Source: Fistularia commersonii (taxonomy: Eukaryota; Chordata; Actinopteri; Syngnathiformes; Fistulariidae). Taken from it: DNA of 64,000 nt. Of this stretch, positions 54,025 through 64,000 are shown piece by piece. The translations under genes were made by a program, and so were the position numbers. The first letter of the stretch is position 1; every line of letters starts with the position of its first letter. The stretch covers positions 23,109,392-23,173,391 of the forward strand of contig JBBMNZ010000003.1 in assembly GCA_037954325.1 (NCBI GenBank), in the 5' to 3' direction. The notes under the pieces were generated by a model. It made no database searches. It was not told where the DNA came from and worked only from the letters and a program-made list of their open reading frames with translations.

Positions 54025-54320
54025 GTATTTGTTGAGCGGGAATGACGAAGGACGTCCCAATCAATGAGGAGCGTCGGGATGGTGGAGCTGTGGACGGAAC
54101 AGCCCGGCTTAGATGACGTCAACTCTCCGACGAAAAAGCAACGGGATGAAATCGCGGAGTCTCTGTAAATACCCGGGGAAAAGACGGCGTGACGGGGAAA
54201 TATTGCTGAAAGGATATTAGTGACCCTGAAAGATTCACATCTTTGCAAAATCCCAGATGTTTTTTTTAGATGTAAGAGCAAGGGCGAGATGACTGTTTTC
54301 CACGAGTCTATTCTGAATCT
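54025..54320 (+). repeat. Dispersed segment shared with 32755-32995, copy 2
   Basis: Aligns by eye on the same strand with 32755-32995 ('ggacgtccc', 'agcaacgggatgaaat', 'cacatctttgcaaaatcccag', 'gagcaagggcgagatgac', 'tgttttccacgagtct'). It lies between two ends of the 'CCGGACTATA' family here, while the other copy lies next to a foldback repeat. Confidence 0.55.
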
Positions 54321-54363
54321 CGTCAAAGTTGATGTTTGGTTGATGGAAACAATGTATGAGTAG

Positions 54364-54573
54364 TCATTTCCAGACTATAAGCTGCTACTTTTTTCTGTTA
54401 CCGGTATATATTTAATTACGTTTTTAAAAAATGTTTCTGTGTAAATATCTCATGTTACAACATGGACACCTGCAGTTCGTAGACATATAATATATATAAG
54501 TATATTAATTGAGTTATTTTTGGCGGTGTGGCTTATATTCCAGTGCGCTAGATAGTCCGGAAATTACGGTTTA
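54364..54573 (+). mobile_element. 'CCGGACTATA' family element, short deletion derivative
   Basis: The left end 'catttccagactataagctgctactttttt' and the inverted right end ACCGTAATTTCCGGACTATC enclose only about 210 bases. 'ctcatgttacaacatggacacctgcag' and 'gtggcttatattccagtgcgct' match the right part of the copies at 7533 and 24287. It looks like an internal-deletion form. Confidence 0.65.
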
Positions 54574-55120
54574 TTTATGCGAGTGCCGTAGAATATTTTC
54601 TAACCCCAAATTCAACAAAGTGTGCGAATTTTCAAGTAAGACCAACCATATTGAAGCACAATAAGTCTCTTTTTAATTCGTTGTTGGTACTTCTCACCAT
54701 TAATGCGACTTCTGGTGCTGCATGGATTTGCTGTTGGCTTAGCGGTCCGGTTGCTACGTGTTGAGGTTAAGCTTCATTCATCACGATTGCTAAAGAAGCA
54801 GCAAAGCTAGCTGAATCCCAATCACCTTGTCGAGTTCATACATCTCTCAAATGTTATCAGCGCAAATTAAACACAACGCAGATCCTGTGAATTCCTCTGT
54901 CCGTTCCTGTTGAAAAAAAAATTTTTTTTTTTTTTTTTTTTTTTTGCTTTTCGCCATCCTCATTGTCCAGAAGGGTTTGCGTTGCATAAAGTAGCAAGGC
55001 GGCTATTTCATTAGAAGGTTGAGGTCACAACAACTTTTGTGGGCTGTCACAAAAGTTATCCACGAGTTTTCAAGTCTCCACAATGGCTCCAACCATCCAA
55101 CCATAAAATAAATGTGTGGA
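54574..55120. other. Single-copy DNA with a T run
   Basis: A short A run and a T run at about 54914-54945. No gene recognised. Confidence 0.35.
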
Positions 55121-56580
55121 TTATTGATTACTTATTTTAAGATCAGCTAAGACTAAGACTCTGCGAGCCAGATGTTCCCGACCTCTTGCTCTAAACCTCC
55201 ATCCATAGTGTCCTTCACCATCTGTTCTCAATATCCAGCCTTCTGATGGACCCGTTCCAGTTGTTGTCCTTTCGGTTTGTACCGAACCCTTGTCCTTCAA
55301 CCTCCGCACTGCCTTTTTTCACCGCGCAATCATCTCTAACTCCGGGCGCAAACTGAGAAAACAAGGGAAAATGACGGGAGGAGAAGATACGGCTTTATTT
55401 TTAGCGTTCCTGGGAGGGAATCGCCGCTTCGTACGTGAGGTTAAGTCTTTCATTTTCACACGACATGTTCTGGAAAGTCACCGGGAGATCATCCGATTTG
55501 AGTAAAAGCTTTAACTTCATCTGAAATGTCAGCGACGGAGAAGGAAAGGCGACGAACTAGGATTTGCTCACGTTTTTTTTTTTTTTTTTTTTTTACATCA
55601 CTCCGAGTTCTCCTCACATATCACCGACCGTACAACTTCTTGTCCTTCCACGCTCCAACACGTGGATGCCACCCTGCTCTGCCGGAAGACGAGAAGCCGT
55701 CGCGCGACCTCTGCCTCTGAGTCGCCCCAACAGTGAACCCTCTGTTTCGAACCGCTCAGATCATTTTTTTTTTTTTTTTTTTTTTTTTATCTCACCATCT
55801 TAATCCAAAAAGAAATCGAAATCAACTGAACCCGCTGTGCATTTTTAAACAGCGGGTGTTGGATTGCTCAAATGTAATACGCCCCGCGTCCTTAACGCCG
55901 GCATCGATTCTCCTTCCCGGTAATTTATTCTCTGTTTTTTTTCACCCATCTGCATTTTCGGGGGGAAACTGCAAAATCATCTTTTCTCGCCGTCCGCTGC
56001 GCGTTTTAAACAAGATTGAGCTACAGTTCACGTCTCTGAGGCGGCCGAGGATTAGCCCGAACCGCTCGTCCCAAACCTCTCCCGGCTTCAAAGCGCCCGC
56101 CGCCGCCGCCGCCGGTCCCGAACTCCCGTCCATCGCACTCGGTGTCAAGGAGAACAGAAGAAGAAAAAACAGGGGTCAGGAAGAGAGAGGAGGGGAAAGC
56201 CACGCTGGGAGGTCGTGTTTGATGAGGACTCCGGATCTCCAACAGACAAAGAGAAGGAGAGGTCGGCTAAACTCGGCCAAAATAGAAACAAGGAGGAGAT
56301 GGCTAGAGGGCACAAGACGGGTGGGAGGACGAGGAGAGGGGAGGATGATACGGGAGGAGCTCACATCTGACAGGAATAGCAACTCCAATTAAGATCGGTC
56401 ACCAGATAAACAGATGTCCTGCGTGTCTTTGTGATCCGGAGCTTTTGAGGTTCCAGGGGAGAAGTTGCGAGCGGAGAAAAAAAAGTTGGGGAACTTTGCA
56501 TGCTGCGCATCGATTCCCGCCAAAGACATCTCAGTGAATTATTATATTTGTTTGTTTGTTTTTTTTTAAATCAATGCATG
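55121..56580. other. 1.5 kb of mixed DNA with two T runs and (CCG)n
   Basis: T runs at about 55573-55594 and 55766-55789, (CCG)n at about 56097-56114. The longest frame in the window (219 residues, 55733-56392) starts in a T run as poly-Phe, passes through the CCG repeat as poly-Ala and has no domain, so it is not called. Confidence 0.4.
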
Positions 56581-56584
56581 GAAC

Positions 56585-56775
56585 TGTGTGTGTGTGTGTG
56601 TGTGCGTGTGTGTGTGTGTGTGTGTGCTGGCGTGATTGCCTTTGCAGTAATTAAATCCACCGCCATCCAGCATCCAGCATGTCCATATCGACCTTGGTTG
56701 TCACTACAGTCACCGTGGGAATAGCGATCGTCTGATCGGTTGTGGCGTGCATGCATGTGTGTGTGTGTGTGATGC
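56585..56775. repeat. (GT)n microsatellites
   Basis: (GT)n at about 56586-56627, interrupted twice by GC, and a shorter one at about 56754-56771. Confidence 0.88.
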
Positions 56776-58100
56776 ATCCGCTGACATCCGATGGATTAAA
56801 CGCTCCGTGTTTGTTCGTGGAACGGCGATAAAGTCGGAGTGATTGTGAGTGAGCGGGTGAAGAACGCCGGTGTTTGTCCCGGTCTGCCGCCAGAGGAGCC
56901 GTCCCTCGTCTGGACGCCGGGCGTCTTTGTTTTCGTGCGCAGCCGGCGAACCGCCGCGCTTTGTTCACCCTATTCATATATCATTTATTCCGCTCTCCCT
57001 TCGCCTCTCACACCCGTGAGGAAATGAATCATCCCAGGCTTTCATATCGCCCCCGGATCGTGCCGGAGGACAAAGATAAGGTGATGCATATGCCTGCGTT
57101 TTGTGCACGAGCGGTTCGGGCCGGGTGGGATTGAGGGAGCTAGCCGGCCTGCTAGCGCGCGGGATTTGAAGGACGTCGCCGATGGTGACGATGGGTTCGG
57201 GTTTATCCCAAAAGCCGCCATCGGAGGTATCAATCTGCATTTTCACCTATTTTTTTCTCATTTCTCATTCAGGTTTTAAATTGACACTCTTTCTTTCAAC
57301 TTTCTGTCAACGGCTTCTTCTTCTTTTTCTTTTCCTTTCTCAGTCTACATTCAGGCTCAACAGTCCGCTTCTCATTATTTGAACGGTAATCGAAGATAAA
57401 TGAAAAGTACCCGAATGTTGCAAATCACTTATAAATATAACCATTTGATTCTTTTTTTTTTTTTTCATTCAACATTTTTTTCTTTTCATGATTGGCAAGT
57501 GAGGCACGGCCTCTCCCGCCTCCCCTGACCGAACGTTACTGCCGCACAATGAGCAAATACAAGAAAAAGAAACGTTTTACGATGCAAATTGTTCAGAGTT
57601 GAAGTATGGAAGGTCTGGGTTCTCCTCCTCATCGCCGCCCTGGAAGTTTTCAGGCCGTAGAAAAACCTCTGTGATGCTCCAAAAGTCCAAGATGGAAAGA
57701 GTTTTACTGATATTTGAGTTCAGTGCTGACACATGCCTGTCGTCTCCGGGGTCAGGGATTGATTAATGATCACTGGGTTGTTACGTTGAGCTCTTTTCAG
57801 GCGAGATGGTTGCACGCCGCGACCCTGACTGTGGCTTGGACCTTCGCCTGGCGCTCATGTGTTTTGGAAAATGCGAGCGGCGTCCCCCTCCCCCCCCCCC
57901 CGCCCTCCCCTGTGTTTTTTCCACGCTTTTCCTTTTTTCCTTGAGTTTGTTTTTCTTGGCTCTAGTTTTTTACCTCCACGTCTACAGAGCGAGGAAAACA
58001 GCGGAGTCGGCCTCCGTTTGTGGCCGTAGCGGGGTTGCGAGAGGGGGAGCTCGGGATTGAAATCCCAAAACTGAACAGCTCAAACGTAGCCATTTAGGAC
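56776..58100. other. 1.3 kb of single-copy-looking DNA
   Basis: GC-balanced with T runs near 57452-57465 and a C run at 57889-57901. Frames of up to 108 residues lack domains. No transposon recognised. Confidence 0.35.
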
Positions 58101-58304
58101 TACAGTGAACCCTCGCTATTTTGAGGAATTTCTTTTTCGCAATTGAGTGTTCTTTGGTGGGTTTTTTTTGCAGTATCTGAATTTTTTTTTCGTGATGAAA
58201 TAGCCATATTCTAGCCTAAGAAAAAAAAACAATAAAAAATACAGTGAAATTAACTAAATTAACTAAATAAAAATAAAATAATAATTTTATAAAATAAATA
58301 AAAT

Positions 58305-58535
58305 ATGAGCTCTCCTTCGGTGGCAAGCATTCTCATTGACTGCCATTCCGATCCGTTGACGGACGAGGGCCTCACCCAGATGATGAAGGAAGAGGAAGAC
58401 AAGCGACAGGAAAAGGAAGAAATCGAAGATACTGGTCCGCGCTCGAACGACTTGCAACAACAAAAGCCGCTCTGTAAAATATGTTGCAAGATCAGGACGA
58501 CAATATGGTTCGATCGGTCCGCTTTTGTAACTTAA
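58305..58535 (+). pseudogene. Tigger transposase C-terminal remnant
   Basis: An open frame of 76 residues: ILIDCHSDPLTDEGLTQMMK near the start, then an acidic EEEDKRQEKEEIED stretch, then 'QQKPLCKICCKIRTTIWF'. Tigger/pogo transposases have just such a tail after the DDE domain ('SH..PLT(D/N)..L.(E/Q)L', then an acidic run). The place inside Tigger-type terminal repeats supports this. The catalytic domain is missing, so it is inactive. Confidence 0.6.
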
Positions 58536-58601
58536 TTGACGGGGCAACGGCAGTTTATAAAACCAATTTTCAACTAGAAAAAAAAAACAGACCCATCAAC
58601 T

Positions 58602-58888
58602 GTCTATGACAGACCTGGGCATTTTATGGCTTGCCAAACTATTTTCTTTACATATTTTAATATATGCAATAAAACTTTTAATAAAGCATTTTCAATCAAT
58701 GTTAAATTTAGAAACTCCTTACTTTTTCCTTTTATTTGATTTTGTATGGGTGATTACATACAAAATAATGTTGGTACATTTATATGATCATTAATGATTT
58801 TAAAGTTGAAATAAAATGAATTAATTAAAATGATGTAATTAAAAATTACATAAAACAGCCAAAATAATTTCCCACCCCTGGCCTATAA
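58602..58888. mobile_element. Short hAT transposon nested in the Tigger element
   Basis: Element 58610-58880 (271 bases). The left end CAGACCTGGGCATTTTATGG and inverted right end CAGGGGTGGGAAATTATTTT match the ends of the element at 28116. Flanks GTCTATGA and GCCTATAA agree at 6 of 8. AT-rich, no coding capacity. Confidence 0.75.
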
Positions 58889-59135
58889 CAATATTTATAA
58901 CAATAAAAACACAAATAAAGCATATTATGTGGTGAAATAAACATATCCTAGCTTAAGAAGAAAAAGAACTGTAAGAAAAAGAAAAGAAAAAATATAGTCA
59001 AATTAAACAAAAATTAATCTGATAAAATCCAAGATCCCCCTTGCAAAACAACGATACCCAGCACTGTGAACTCTCGCTCCTACCATTCTGCCCACGCGAG
59101 ATCTCATACGGAATAATTTTGGCTAAGTAGATCCA

Positions 59136-59490
59136 TACTTGGCATGCTATTGGCTGATTAAGCATGTTGTTTCGCTTCTCGTGTTGATTGGTTCACGGAG
59201 AGAAGATGCCGATCTCGTTGTAGGTTGTGCCGAGCATACATGTCCTGGGCCATCCGCATTTGGCACACTATTGGCCTATTGAGCATGTGGTTCCATTCCT
59301 TGCGTTGATTGGTTCATGGAGAGAAGCAGCCAATCTCATTGTAGGTTGTGCCGAGCATACATGTCCTGGGCCCTCTGTACTTGGCACGCTCTTGGCCGAT
59401 TGAGCATGTTGTTCCGTTCCTAGTGTTGATTGGTTCATGGAGAGAGGCAGCCGATCTCCTTATAGGTTGTCCACTACGCTGCCATTGGCA
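59136..59490. repeat. 121-bp tandem repeat, three copies
   Basis: Copies start at about 59136, 59257 and 59378, each with 'ttggcac', 'attggc', 'gattgagcatgttgttcc', 'gttgattggttcatggagag' and 'ctcattgtaggttgtgccgagc'. Within each unit GATTGG faces CCAATC or a variant, so each copy could form a hairpin. The third is cut after 'aggttgtcc'. Confidence 0.92.
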
Positions 59491-59674
59491 TAAGCGTGAA
59501 TGCTGACCTCTTTGTTGATAACAGTTTGCAGGAGGTTGGTAAAGGGTTGAGTGAGGTTCCTTGAGGGTTAATGTATCAGTAAATATTTTCAAAATAATCA
59601 CATCCGTACTTTGCGGAAATTCACTTTTCAGGGGGGGTCTTTGAACGCAACTCCCGCTAAGTGAGGGTACACTG

Positions 59675-60140
59675 AACCTCGGAATCGGTTTCTCCGTCGT
59701 CGATGATCTTCACAATGAGGAGCGGCGAGGCAGGGCTGCTTTCAGAGGGAGATTTTTTCTTTTTTTTTTTCATCCGAGGGAGATAATTACAAAGTGGAGG
59801 GTGTGGCGGGCGAAACAGATATGGCGCCGATGGTGTGGAGCCATCACCCGGGGCTGACGGGTCCCATCAGGGATTCACCAGGTGTCAAATCCTCCCCCCC
59901 CCGTCCCCCTTCGCAACTTCTGGATCATCTCGAGTTCCCGCCCCCACGCAACTTTAATTTCCCGTCTCTCTCCCCGGTACTTAACACCCGTACGTATCCT
60001 CCGCCGACGTCTCCGAGGTAATTTCCTCTTTTCGTCAAGGCTCGCTGGTCACAAGGAGGGGATCGCTTTCTCTGCCCACCAGTCTGGGACCTTGAAGACC
60101 TGGGAGGGCAAACTGCCTCTGTAACTTTATTCCCTCTTCA
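59675..60140. other. No gene seen
   Basis: Single-copy-looking DNA with C runs near 59894 and a T run near 59757. Confidence 0.35.
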
Positions 60141-60183
<43 letters not shown>

Positions 60184-60264
60184 GATGGTCTTAAACTGGA
60201 ATGACGAGACTACATTTCACACGCTGCTAGAACCTCTCATGTATACAATTGCGGTCTGTAACAG

Positions 60265-60317
<53 letters not shown>

Positions 60318-60445
60318 TGTCGTTTCCTTATAATGTTTCACACATGTCGCTTTTCCACGCAAACAAATGTTCGTTACGCAAGGCGGCCATTTTTGTGCCC
60401 GGGCTAGTATGACCCCTTAAATGTTTCACACACACTTCTACAGGG

Positions 60446-60493
<48 letters not shown>

Positions 60494-60630
60494 GTCGGTT
60501 CCTTACAATGTCTCACACACAGTTTTCCACACATACAAATGTTTGTTACGCAAGGCGGCCATTTTTGTTCCTGGGCTTGTATGACCCCTTAACTGTTCCA
60601 CACACACTTCTACGGGGGAAAACACACAAA

Positions 60631-60670
<40 letters not shown>

Positions 60671-60845
60671 TGTCGTTTCCATATAATGTTTCACACATTT
60701 CGCTTTTCCATGTGTACAAAAGTACAATCCGCGCGGCGGCCACCTTTTTTCCCAGGCTATTATGAGCCCTTACATGTTTCACACACACTTCTATAGGGGA
60801 AAACACACACACACACACACATACACACACACATACATATATTTA
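60141..60845. repeat. CA-laced tandem array, 177-bp unit
   Basis: Three related spacers of about 130-135 bases (60315-60449, 60492-60620, 60668-60800) alternate with (CA)n tracts (60142-60178, 60266-60314, 60450-60491, 60621-60667, 60801-60836). Each spacer has 'ctgtcg(t/g)ttcc', 'aatgtttcacaca', 'gcaaggcggccatttttgt', 'tatgacccctta' and 'cacacacttctacaggggaa'. The frames of Thr-His repeats are not genes. Confidence 0.93.
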
Positions 60846-61209
60846 TAAATATATACAGTATTTTGGAGCAAATAATTGGACTTTTCTGGTAGACTTAGTT
60901 TCCAGGCATGATGCTTTCATTAAAAAAATGCACTTTGCAATATCAATTGAAATAAGATTTTTCTTCCTCTGTTGTTTTGGTCATTAGTACCAAAAATCTG
61001 CATTCATTAATTGCCGGCAACAGGAAGGAAAACAATAACATTTTCTCATAAATAGCAGTCATTAGTTCCACATGTCCGGCGGTCTCGGCCAGCACGCTAT
61101 TCTGATGCAGTATCGTGTTCGGATCTGTGTAGGAGCGATACTTGTATGTTGAAACAGGTGCAGGTTTGGGGGGGGCGTTTGCGTCGACACTTTATATTTA
61201 GTCATTCGT
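60846..61209. other. No gene seen
   Basis: Single-copy-looking DNA. Confidence 0.35.
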
Positions 61210-61217
61210 TTCTTATC

Positions 61218-62075
61218 CAGTGACGTTCAGTCAGGAGAGGCAGGAGAGGCCGTGCCTCACTTGAGGAACTTGGAGAGAAAAAAATGACAAATGAAAAAAA
61301 GAGTTAAATGGTTAAATTTATCAGTGATTTGCTAGAGAAGAAGGCGTTGAGGTTCTCTGTGGGAGCGAAGAGGACGGGTAGGATCAGGAACAAGTCCATC
61401 AGAGGGATGGCACATGGTAGATGTTTTGTAGAGAGGGTCTGAGAATCCAGACTGAGATGGTTGGGTCGTGTACAGAGGAGGGATTGTAAATATATTGGTA
61501 GACAGATGCTGGAATTAGAGCTGCCAGGCAAGAGGTCTCGAGGAAGACCAAAGAGAAGATTTATGGACGTAGTGAGAGAGGATATGAAGTTATTTGGTGT
61601 GTGAGAGGAGGATACAGAGAATAGGGTTAGATGGAGATGGTTGATTCACTGTGGCGACCCCTGAAGGGCAAAGCCGAAAGGAGAAGAAGTATTAGTGATT
61701 TGCACTATAAAGCTATTTTGCATCTAACTTCATCAGTTTAATTGTTTTTTTCTTCAAAATCGTTGGATTTTCACATTTACTGCTCAAATACTGAGAAGAG
61801 ACATGCGGTGAGGCTGTGGACCGCTGAGCCTCAACGTAGATTGCACAGTGACGGCTGACTGCTAGCATGCTCTGCACTAAGACCGCATTGCTGTTATTAT
61901 TATTGTTATAAAACTTTCACACACTTGAACTACATTTCCTATGTAAAGTGTCTTTTGTCAACAACTATATGTGTGTTACTAGTTTCTTGTGCTAAGCGAT
62001 CATAGGCTGCGAAGAACAACCAAGTGAGGCACGCAGTTCTCCTGCCTCATGATAGGAGGCGCTTCTTGGGACTCC
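61218..62075 (+). mobile_element. hAT-like element with a nested LINE
   Basis: Starts CAGTGACGTTCAGTCAGGAG followed by 'ggcaggagaggccgtgcctcac', a hAT-type end known from fish elements beginning CAGTGACGT. It is interrupted by the LINE at 61333-61690 and resumes at 61704. The right part has 'gtgaggcacgcagttctcctgcctca' (about 62024). The exact right end and the 8-bp duplication were not found. Confidence 0.5.
61320..61703 (+). mobile_element. 5'-truncated LINE insertion with 13-bp target duplication
   Basis: The insert 61333-61690 (358 bases) is flanked by ATCAGTGATTTGC (61320-61332) and ATTAGTGATTTGC (61691-61703), 12 of 13 matching. The plus strand encodes in one frame 'SRLRWLGRVQRRDCKYIGRQ', 'MLELELPGKRSRGRPKRRFM', and on to 'IHCGDP', with stops before it and at 'FGV*EED'. 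This is the C-terminus of a fish LINE ORF, ending in 'ggcgacccctgaa' and a GAAG-rich tail. It is dead on arrival through 5' truncation. Confidence 0.88.
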
Positions 62076-62555
62076 CGGCTTATTTGGTGAATAAGCTACT
62101 CTGTTGGGTTCATATGTTTATAAATGTGATTGCGATGACGTCAGTGCACATCACTGACGTCGATTGAGACATCAGATTGGTCGATCGGAGGAAAACATAT
62201 CGACACAAACGGCCATTCACCCTTTCATTTACACGTCGCGGCAAGTCTCCGGTTTATGACGTCCTCCCCCTTTTGGTGCTCTCCCGTGAATTTATCAACA
62301 GTCTAGTTCCAAAGTAATCGAACTTCCAAACTCGTTGTACAAACAATCGTACTTTGGTTGTCGTTTTTTCTCGGAAACTTTTCGCCCTTCATCACGGCTC
62401 CCAAGCATAAGTCCCAGAAGAAGGTAGAGGCCTGCGACAGATCTCCTACCCTCGAACTCATGCTCTTTGCCGGGCGAAGGGTGTTAGCATAACGGAGCGA
62501 CACGGGAACCTATGTGCACCACATGAGTTCCGACTTACAAAAATCGCTTTACGTC
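62076..62555. other. No gene seen, possible repeat scraps
   Basis: A palindrome-like 'gatgacgtcagtgcacatcactgacgtcg' stretch (62133-62162) contains two CRE-type TGACGTC words in inverted order. 62515-62560 has 'gttccgacttacaaaaatcgc', reminiscent of Tigger-type ends. Nothing firm. Confidence 0.3.
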
Positions 62556-62589
62556 ATCCCGTAGGAGCGGATCTCTGACATCACCTTTG

Positions 62590-62745
62590 CATTCACACGT
62601 CCAGTGAACCTCCTGCATGTTTTTCAACTGTTTGAGGATCCTGGAAAACCCCGGAGGAAACCGCGGTGGAACATGGACACTTCACACCGAAAAGCCCCCC
62701 TGTCAGATGGGAAGCAGGGACCTGCCGATGTGGTACTCAACATCA
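62590..62745 (-). mobile_element. tRNA-like dispersed repeat, minus strand
   Basis: 'ggatcctggaaaaccccgg', 'aggaaaccgcggtgg', 'gaacatggacacttcacacc', 'gaaaagccccc' and 'agcagggacctgccgatg' are the reverse complement of the repeat seen at 9610 and 52340 ('ggagttt...catgttc', 'tttctgt', 'ggtccct'). Confidence 0.5.
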
Positions 62746-63655
62746 GAGATAAACTCTAAATGTCAGAGGTAGCGTCTGAACGGAGCGCGGCCGTGCCGAC
62801 GTGAGATCGGCCAGACGATAAGAACGCGTGTGATCCTCGATATCGAAACGCCGTAAACCGACCTGCAAAGCCGCGACGCGCAAATGACTTTGGAGTAGGA
62901 ATTGGGTTAGCGTGCAGATGTGGAACGCGGAGCTTTAAGAAATTGTCGGTTTAATTGAATTAACACCGCTGGGCTCTGTGGGGGGAAAAAAAAAAAACAA
63001 AACAACAAAATGCCGCAGCAGCAATAAAGCTACGCTTTTTACACAACAGGCCGACGGTAAACACAAGTCATCCGCGGGGAGCCGTGCGTCGTTAGCTTCC
63101 TGCCGACGTTGTCAGGGGACGGCAGAGCCGCCGGATTCGGGGGGCCGGGCTGTTACTTCCCTCCATCTCTGTCAACATCCCATCGCCATTCTCACTCTTT
63201 ACAAGTGCCTCGGCTGCAGTAAAACTCATCATCTTTTAACACCCTTTTGCTCACCCCGCGTCCCAGTTCCCCGAGGTAGTTTATAATTATGTACACCCGC
63301 GAGCAGGGCTTTGTGACCAAGTGCATCTGGAGAGGATGAGGATCCGAACCCGACTTAAAAGAAAATAAATAAAAAAAAAACAGAGGGATAAAACAAGCGG
63401 CGTCAGGGTTTGTCCGGATATAAAAGTCGTTGCAGTGAGGTTTTGTTTTTCCTCGCGGTTGGATTTTGTGTTTTTAATGCTCTTCATTCAGATGCATTCA
63501 TCCATTCTCTTTTGTTTTAGAGAGGTGGCGTCACCCCCGTCTGCACGCCGCTCATTACAGCGCCACATTTGGAGACGTACAACCATTCACCCTCTCATTC
63601 ACCTCTTTTAGAAAACCACTGACTCTCTCATTCATGTCGTGTTACATCGAGATTT
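62746..63655. other. 0.9 kb with no gene seen
   Basis: A runs near 62987 and 63370. At 63337-63350 the minus strand reads CGGGTTCGGATCCTC, a B-box-like word without a tRNA fold. 'acaaccattcaccctctcattcacc' near 63578 recalls the 33-35 kb array. Confidence 0.3.
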
Positions 63656-63656
63656 A

Positions 63657-64000
63657 CAGCCGTCCCTCGCCGTGTCGCGCTTCAAACTGTAACGCGGGTT
63701 TTTAAATTTCTTATCCAAATTCTTGGGCATATTTTTTCGCTATATCATGGGTCTGAATGTATTGTTATACATTTAATATTTACATTCTTTTTACTATCAA
63801 ATAAACATTTTCTTGGGTGGCGACCAACCCGAGCATGATGTTCTGTTTCCTGTGCTCTGATTGGCTCGTGGGGCGTAGCGTCATTCTCTGCATCTCAGCC
63901 CCTGCGTCCGTCTCACAGCGACGTGCGGTCGCTTTCACTGCATCGCAGATTTTTTACTTTTTTGTTTAAATGCCATTGCACAGTTTTTGCTATAGCATGG
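63657..64000 (+). mobile_element. Tigger/pogo-like transposon, left part, cut by the window end
   Basis: After TA (63655-63656) comes CAGCCGTCCCTCGCCGTGTC, then 'aacgcgggtttttaaatttcttatccaaattc' type sequence. This is the usual left end CAGTCGTCCCTCGCTATATC of fish Tigger elements with some changes. 'gctctgattggctcgtgg' near 63853 is interior sequence. No transposase frame is reached before the window ends. Confidence 0.65.

Larger units (their letters stand above)
58101..59674 (+). mobile_element. Tigger/pogo-like transposon, internally deleted, with nested insertions
   Basis: After TA (58101-58102) the left end reads CAGTGAACCCTCGCTATTTT; the inverted right end, ending at 59674, reads CAGTGTACCCTCACTTAGCG, 14 of 19 matching. 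Both are forms of the 'CAGTGAACCCTCGCTAT' end of Tigger elements. Inside are a transposase C-terminal remnant (58305-58535), a nested hAT (58610-58880) and a 121-bp tandem repeat (59136-59490). The right TA is lost. Confidence 0.75.

Noticed and set aside
55733..56392. 219-residue plus-strand frame, the longest in the window
   Set aside because: It begins as poly-Phe from a T run, passes poly-Ala from (CCG)n, and has no domain or splice context.

Overview
The window reads as vertebrate nuclear DNA, most probably from a ray-finned (teleost) fish. The grounds are the many long (CA)n, (GATAA)n and poly-A/T tracts, the lack of operons or packed reading frames, and above all the repeats: Tc1-like elements with TIRs beginning CACTATACGG, Tigger/pogo-like elements, hAT elements with 8-bp target duplications, and 3' ends of several non-LTR retrotransposons of types familiar from fish genomes. 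The species cannot be told from this sequence.

I find no convincing host protein-coding gene, rRNA gene or intact tRNA gene. Nearly all of the longest open frames are translated microsatellites or chance frames. The open frames with recognisable protein content belong to mobile elements: a 5'-truncated LINE ORF2 (41757-42340, minus), two decayed Tc1 transposases (12610-13480 plus, 42700-43460 minus), Tigger transposase pieces (16150-16400, 44420-44671, 58305-58535), and reverse transcriptase pieces (18796-19490, 37655-37948, 61333-61690). Two short frames near 28.6-28.9 kb are the only host-exon candidates and both are weak.

Layout. 0-12 kb: single-copy-looking DNA with a CpG-rich, promoter-like block (3.65-4.34 kb), dense simple repeats, a TA-flanked MITE, a foldback repeat, and LINE 3' ends. 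12.4-13.6 kb: full-length dead Tc1. 14.8-21.1 kb: LINE pieces, hairpin MITE, Tigger relic, a textbook hAT insertion (18.13-18.71 kb) and a second, near-identical TA MITE. 21-33 kb: mostly single-copy with scattered DNA-transposon remnants and a repeat-free block (26.56-27.01 kb) that could be conserved regulatory DNA. 33.3-35.0 kb: a diverged higher-order tandem array. 36.6-46.4 kb: a retrotransposon-rich stretch with (GATAA)n arrays growing from LINE tails and a second full-length Tc1. 46.4-52.4 kb: two large minisatellites (13-bp and 17-18-bp units) and a perfect CTCF core match at 51.29 kb. 53.4-64 kb: repeats inside repeats, including a LINE inserted in a hAT with a 13-bp target duplication, a Tigger element carrying a 121-bp tandem repeat, a CA-laced 177-bp tandem array, and the end of another Tigger element cut by the window edge.

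The window is best seen as intergenic or intronic DNA shaped by transposition and then by tandem growth: several of the minisatellites and microsatellites start in, or run into, a recognisable transposon segment. I did not find a new gene system. The observations most worth checking are this seeding of arrays by transposons, the two dispersed segments shared between distant sites, the candidate exons, and the CTCF and promoter-like sites.
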